Shown one piece after another: positions 59,959-64,000 of a stretch of DNA of 64,000 bases (position 1 is the stretch's first letter; each line of letters opens with the position of its first letter). Source of the DNA: Paenibacillus glycanilyticus NBRC 16618 (GTDB taxonomy: Bacteria > Bacillota > Bacilli > Paenibacillales > Paenibacillaceae). A program made the translations under genes and the position numbers. The DNA is taken from NCBI RefSeq assembly GCF_004000805.1, contig NZ_BILY01000039.1, forward strand, positions 1-64,000. Reading direction: 5' to 3'. A model generated the notes under the pieces. The model was not told where the DNA came from, ran no database searches, and was given only the letters and a program-made list of their open reading frames with translations.

Positions 59959-60831
59959 TTACCCTTTTACAGATCCAAGCATGACGCCTTTTACGAAATA
60001 TTTCTGCAAGAACGGATAGATCACGACCATCGGCAGGATAAGGACGATAATACCGGCCGATTTGATGCCCTCAGGCACCAGCTCCAAGGCACTCGTATCG
60101 TTCGCGAGCGACTCTGTGAGCAGAGACTGGCTTGCAATCATTTGCTGGATAAGAACGGTGATCGTATATTTTTCGGTCGAATTGATATAAATCAGTACGT
60201 TCATGAAGTTGTTCCAATAGCCTACGCCATAGAACAGGATTAAGGTTGCAATCACAGGCATGGACAGAGGGAGAACAATCCGGAATAACAGGGACATCTC
60301 CCTGCAGCCGTCAATCCGGGCAGCCTCTTCGATCTCCGGCTCGATGCCTTCGAAATAGGAACGCATAATGAGCATATTATACGTGCTGACCGCACCGGGC
60401 ATCCATATCGCCCAATACGAGTCGATCATGCCTAAGCTTTTCACGACCAGATAAGTGGGTATTAAGCCGCCGGTGAAGACCATCGTGAAGAGCAGCATCA
60501 GCGTAAAGGTTCTTCTGCCGTAGAAATAACCCTTCGATAACGGATAAGCCGCACAAATCGTAAACACCATCGAGATCAGAACGCCGCCAACTGTCATAAC
60601 AACCCCGTTCCACAGTGAAGCCAGCACCCGCGTTCCTTCGAATAAAGCGGAATAGCTTTGCAGGGTTACGTCGATGGGCCATAGCAATACTTGACCGGAC
60701 TCGACCGCCTGCTTACCGCTGAAGGAGATGGATAGAATGTTAATGACGGGAGCCAGACACGAGATCGAAATGAGCAGCAGGAGAATCGAAATCCCTATTC
60801 TTGTTATTTTGTCTCCATAAGATTCTCTCAT
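59959..60831 (-). CDS. Carbohydrate ABC transporter permease, LplC type (second system)
   Basis: A 290-residue permease with six membrane segments; EAA loop EEAARIDGCREMSLLFRIVLP and C-terminal YPFLQKYFVKGVMLGSVKG. RBS GAGGTGA. It follows the LplB-type permease by 12 bp. No ATPase gene is in the operon, as usual for this transporter class. Confidence 0.9.
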   Translation of the reverse strand: MRESYGDKITRIGISILLLLISISCLAPVINILSISFSGKQAVESGQVLLWPIDVTLQSYSALFEGTRVLASLWNGVVMTVGGVLISMVFTICAAYPLSKGYFYGRRTFTLMLLFTMVFTGGLIPTYLVVKSLGMIDSYWAIWMPGAVSTYNMLIMRSYFEGIEPEIEEAARIDGCREMSLLFRIVLPLSMPVIATLILFYGVGYWNNFMNVLIYINSTEKYTITVLIQQMIASQSLLTESLANDTSALELVPEGIKSAGIIVLILPMVVIYPFLQKYFVKGVMLGSVKG

Positions 60832-60843
60832 CTTCGCTTCACC

Positions 60844-61752
60844 TCAGAACAAGTTGCTATTGAATTTTTTGGCGATCAGGTTTGCGCCCAGAATAAGAAT
60901 AAAGGCCACCACCGATTCGAACAAACCAAGCGCCGTCGTAAGACTGAATTGTCCGCCTTGGATACCCAAGGTATAGATGTACGTGCTAATCACTTCGGAG
61001 ATATCCGATACCATGGCATTCCGCAGGTTGTAGATTTGATCGAAACCAACCTCTAAGACTCGTCCCATGGAGAGAATGAGCACTAGGATGATCGTGCCTC
61101 TGATGCCAGGCAGCGTAACATGCCAGGTTTGTTTCCATTTGCTTGCCCCGTCCAGTGCCGCCGCTTCGTACAGGGCTGGCGAGATCGACGTGAGCGCAGC
61201 CAGATAAATAATCGTGCTGAAGCCCATCTCCTTCCACACGCCCGATCCGACGAAGATCGTCACCCAGGAGAAGGTTTTGTACAGGAACGGATACGGCTCG
61301 CCATACTTGTCCTCAATCCAATGGTTCAGGAAGCTGGACTCCATCGAGAACAGCGTGATGACCATGCCGCCTACGATAACCCAGGAGAAGAAGTGCGGCA
61401 GATAGACGACCGTCTGGACGAATCTTTTATACCATGAACGTCTAACGCTATTAATCATAAGCGCCAGAATAATCGGTATGGGGAAGCCTACCACCAGGTT
61501 CAGCACGCTAAGCCATAACGTATTCCAAATAATCCGGAGCGTTTTGTCGTTGCTGAAGAGCATCTCGAAGTTTTTGAAGCCTACCCAAGGACTATGGAAC
61601 ACGCCATCGAAGAAGTTGTAATTCTCGAAGGAGATGACAAGCCCGCCTATTGGCAAGTATCTAAAAATCAAGTAATATGCAAGTGCCGGAGCAAACATCA
61701 ACATTAGAGGCACATTTTTCTTGAACAAGGCTTTCTTAGATGCTGATTTCAA
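60844..61752 (-). CDS. Carbohydrate ABC transporter permease, LplB type (second system)
   Basis: A 302-residue permease from a TTG start six bases behind AAAGGAGGG (the open frame continues upstream but without a site). Six membrane segments; EAA loop YEAAALDGASKWKQTWHVTLP. N-terminal VPLMLMFAPALAYYLIF and a C-terminus rich in small residues fit the group. First gene of the operon and divergent from the sensor kinase gene, with a 133-bp shared regulatory region. Confidence 0.88.
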   Translation of the reverse strand: MKSASKKALFKKNVPLMLMFAPALAYYLIFRYLPIGGLVISFENYNFFDGVFHSPWVGFKNFEMLFSNDKTLRIIWNTLWLSVLNLVVGFPIPIILALMINSVRRSWYKRFVQTVVYLPHFFSWVIVGGMVITLFSMESSFLNHWIEDKYGEPYPFLYKTFSWVTIFVGSGVWKEMGFSTIIYLAALTSISPALYEAAALDGASKWKQTWHVTLPGIRGTIILVLILSMGRVLEVGFDQIYNLRNAMVSDISEVISTYIYTLGIQGGQFSLTTALGLFESVVAFILILGANLIAKKFNSNLF

Positions 61753-61799
61753 GCTATTCCCTCCTTTCAAGTTACTGTTAACCTTTGACCTGTTACCAG

Positions 61800-61813
61800 T
61801 GTATCCGTTTGCA
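61800..61813. promoter_or_regulatory. Weak cre-like site in the divergent transporter/kinase region
   Basis: TGTATCCGTTTGCA differs from the cre consensus at two or more positions. Placed between the permease and sensor kinase starts, it might allow catabolite control, but the match is poor. Confidence 0.2.
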
Positions 61814-61885
61814 AAGGGTACTTCTTTAATTTTAATTGGAGGAACTTTAGCTAAAATTAGATCTTGTAAGGAGGCTGGCTTTGTT

Positions 61886-63658
61886 ATGCCGTTTCATACC
61901 CGAAGTCTTGTCGTCAAGCTGATTCTCAGCCTGTCGCTGATCGTCATTCTAACTTCCTCTATAACCGGAATCATCGTGTACCGGTCCAATCAGAACATGT
62001 TCCGCGAGGAAATCCGCAGCCAATTCCTGCAAAACAACAAGCAAGCGCTTCAGCGAATCAACCAGAATATCCATGAGGTTGAACGGATCTCGCAGTCCAT
62101 CGTCTTTCATCCGACCGTCGTGAAGATCTTGACGAACTCCTTAAATAACGAAGATAAAGTCGAGCAGCTGCAGCTCATGTACGACATGGTCTCGCAGGCG
62201 AAGCTTGACGCGCCCCATATCCGGGCGATGTTCATTTTCAATCTGCACGGCGACAGCTACTACAATGCGAATTACGGCGCCGTCTCCATGCTGGACAAGC
62301 CGACTCGCAGCATTATCAATCAGGAGCTGGAAGGCACAAACGGCGCCTTAACCTGGTTCCGGCTCAAGCTGGCCAGCTCGGCCGACCCCAGCGGCTACCG
62401 GTATATGATTATTGCCGCCCGCGTAATGAAAAGCACCTACCAGGAAACGTACGGCACGCTGGTGCTGGTGCTGGACGAGGGCTTTTTCTCCGAGGTTATT
62501 GACGATATCGGTCAAACGGGCGGCATCGTCTATTTGCTGGATCGCAAGGACCGGCTGTTGTTCAGCCAGCGGAGCCAAGATGACGCTACCGCCGAAACGG
62601 ATTATCCGGACAGCATTCCGCTGCAACATGACCAGGAAGAACGAGCTTCCGTTGTTCAGTCTACCGCTCAAGGCAATTATCTGTTCGTGAAAAACATCTC
62701 CGATTCCGGCATCTTTAAGCTGATCAGCGGTCTCGGACTAAGCGCTTTAGACAAGCGTAACGCCGATATCCTGAAAACCATCGCGATATCCGGCCTGTCC
62801 AGCATCCTGCTGACCGGCCTGCTCCTGACGCTCACCAGCACTAGGCTGCTGCGGCCGCTTGGGAATCTCGTATCCGGGATGCGGCGGCTTCGCTCAGGCC
62901 AGATGAACGCCCGCGTCGAGGTCCGCTCGAAGGATGAGCTGGCTTTTCTCGGGGAGTCGTTTAACGATATGGCGGATAACATACAGAAGCTGATCGACGA
63001 GGTGCTGCTGAAGCAGCTGCGGGAGAAGGAAGCTGAGCTGAGGGCGATCCAGGCGCAGCTTAATCCGCATTTCCTGTACAATATATTGAACGAAATCTAT
63101 TGGAAGCTGTATTTGCAGAACGCCAAGGATACGGCCGGCATCATCCAATCGCTCTCGAAAATCCTGCAGTATTCCTTGAAGCCGATCGAGCAGCCAAGCA
63201 CGCTCCGCGAGGAGCTGGAGCAGCTGCGGAGCTACATTAATATTCAGATGTCTCTCTTCCACCCCGACCTTGAGCTGGACATCCAAACGGACGAGCAGCT
63301 GCTCTGCATGGAAATGCAAAGACTGCTTCTGCAGCCGGCGGTCGAGAACGTCTTTGTCCATGCCTTTGCCGACAAGACAAAAGCAGACAAGAAGCTGCTG
63401 CGCATTCACGTTTACCAGGAGCAGGAGCATCTGAGAGTGGACGTAACGGATAACGGCAAAGGAATCGAGCCCGAGACGCTGCTTAAGTTAGAGGCGGGTG
63501 AACGCGATGTCCACGGCAATCATCTGGGCATTCATAACGTGGAGCGCAGAATCCAGCTCGTCTACGGCGCGCCATACGGGCTGCGCTTCGAGAGCAGGCC
63601 AAATGCCGGAACAACCGTCAGCTTTATTTTACCGATCAGCAAGGAGGACTCCGCATGA
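61886..63658 (+). CDS. Sensor histidine kinase, YesM type (second system)
   Basis: A 590-residue kinase from the ATG at 61886 (AAGGAGG 11 bases before). Membrane segments about 10-30 and 280-300 enclose an extracytoplasmic sensor; a HAMP region follows (LVSGMRRLRSGQMNARVEVR). Phosphoacceptor region: IQAQLNPHFLYNILNEIYWK (about 390); ATPase motifs: VTDNGKGIEP and HLGIHNVERRIQLVYG. It should sense the solute handled by the divergent Lpl-type transporter and phosphorylate the regulator whose gene overlaps its stop. Confidence 0.92.
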   Translation: MPFHTRSLVVKLILSLSLIVILTSSITGIIVYRSNQNMFREEIRSQFLQNNKQALQRINQNIHEVERISQSIVFHPTVVKILTNSLNNEDKVEQLQLMYDMVSQAKLDAPHIRAMFIFNLHGDSYYNANYGAVSMLDKPTRSIINQELEGTNGALTWFRLKLASSADPSGYRYMIIAARVMKSTYQETYGTLVLVLDEGFFSEVIDDIGQTGGIVYLLDRKDRLLFSQRSQDDATAETDYPDSIPLQHDQEERASVVQSTAQGNYLFVKNISDSGIFKLISGLGLSALDKRNADILKTIAISGLSSILLTGLLLTLTSTRLLRPLGNLVSGMRRLRSGQMNARVEVRSKDELAFLGESFNDMADNIQKLIDEVLLKQLREKEAELRAIQAQLNPHFLYNILNEIYWKLYLQNAKDTAGIIQSLSKILQYSLKPIEQPSTLREELEQLRSYINIQMSLFHPDLELDIQTDEQLLCMEMQRLLLQPAVENVFVHAFADKTKADKKLLRIHVYQEQEHLRVDVTDNGKGIEPETLLKLEAGERDVHGNHLGIHNVERRIQLVYGAPYGLRFESRPNAGTTVSFILPISKEDSA

Positions 63659-64000
63659 AGGGAACCGTCTTAATCGTAGAGGACCAGCCTAATTTCCGTG
63701 AGGGGCTTAAGTTTATGATCTCGCAGAGCAGGAATTGGATCGTCATCGGAGAAGCCGAGACCGGCGAGGAAGGCTGGCAGAAGGCGCTGGAGCTGAAGCC
63801 TGACCTCATTCTGATGGATATTCACATGCCCGTTATGAACGGGATTGAGCTCGCGGAGCGCATTCACTCGCATGGGATGGATACGCTGTTCATCATCATC
63901 ACCGGCTATCAGGACTTTCAATACGCGCAATCGGCCATCCGGTACGGAGCGATGGATTTCCTGCTCAAGCCCTGCTCGGACGAGGATATTTCAGGCATTC
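63655..64000 (+). CDS. Response regulator, YesN type (partial, cut by window end)
   Basis: Starts within the kinase stop codon (ATGA overlap), behind AAGGAGG, so the two are translationally coupled. Only the first 115 residues are present: receiver domain with VLIVEDQ, phosphoacceptor Asp in LILMDIHMPVMNG (about 55) and Lys in MDFLLKPCSDED (about 105). A C-terminal AraC DNA-binding domain is expected beyond the window. Confidence 0.9.
   Translation, partial: MKGTVLIVEDQPNFREGLKFMISQSRNWIVIGEAETGEEGWQKALELKPDLILMDIHMPVMNGIELAERIHSHGMDTLFIIITGYQDFQYAQSAIRYGAMDFLLKPCSDEDISGI

Overview
The window looks like a chromosomal segment of a Paenibacillus-type, spore-forming Firmicute. The evidence is strong AGGAGG-type ribosome binding sites, frequent GTG/TTG starts, a GerA germination protein, S-layer-homology (SLH) anchors, and two oligosaccharide uptake systems of the LplABC type, each paired with a YesM/YesN two-component system. 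GC content is moderate except for two clearly AT-rich genes (35285-36994 and 40279-41520). I saw no rRNA, tRNA, CRISPR array, prophage or insertion sequence.

Layout. 1-9200: a VOC protein, a secreted stalk-like protein, then an SLH/cohesin anchor beside a secreted metallophosphoesterase carrying cohesin-like and dockerin modules, a HupE/UreJ-type membrane protein and a YibE/F protein. 9200-16250: two short-chain dehydrogenases divergent from a LysR regulator, a lone GerAA-type protein, a Fur-box-preceded FhuF-like protein, and a YdjO-like/CspA cold-shock pair whose leader looks like an attenuator. 16500-26800: a solute uptake and catabolic locus on the minus strand (nucleoside hydrolase, a frameshifted Gfo/Idh/MocA oxidoreductase, YesM, YesN, binding protein, two permeases, PhyH-type dioxygenase, AraC regulator). 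26900-33800: small unknowns, TatD, KptA (RNA 2'-phosphotransferase), a GH78 rhamnosidase and an ECF sigma/anti-sigma pair. 33900-41520: a probable defence island. 41680-47530: RpiR-type regulator, PHP phosphoesterase and an iron/phosphosugar-type ABC transporter. 47790-52680: small proteins, a WYL regulator, DinB, Rrf2 divergent from an azoreductase and an HD protein. 53080-56950: a second surface module (amidase with cohesin and dockerin; SLH/cohesin anchor). 57090-58140: DoxX under a doubled operator, with a degraded AHSA1 gene. 58235-64000: a second Lpl-type ABC transporter divergent from its YesM/YesN pair, cut by the window end.

The three points most worth attention are these. First, the defence island encodes an operon of PLD/DEAD-helicase, NUDIX and ScoMcrA-like HNH proteins. 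An AT-rich HipA-like kinase gene has been inserted between helicase and NUDIX with a 69-bp duplication of the helicase 3' end, so both neighbours stay intact; an AT-rich RES-like gene lies upstream. Second, two separate loci pair an SLH/cohesin anchor with a secreted enzyme that carries both cohesin-like and dockerin modules, a possible surface assembly built on phosphatase and amidase rather than cellulases. Third, a 190-bp intergenic repeat occurs four times (76-265, 2106-2295, 48741-48932, 57946-58135). Each copy has four small palindromes whose centres lie at almost invariant distances (about 52, 63 and 52 bp), although the sequences have diverged.
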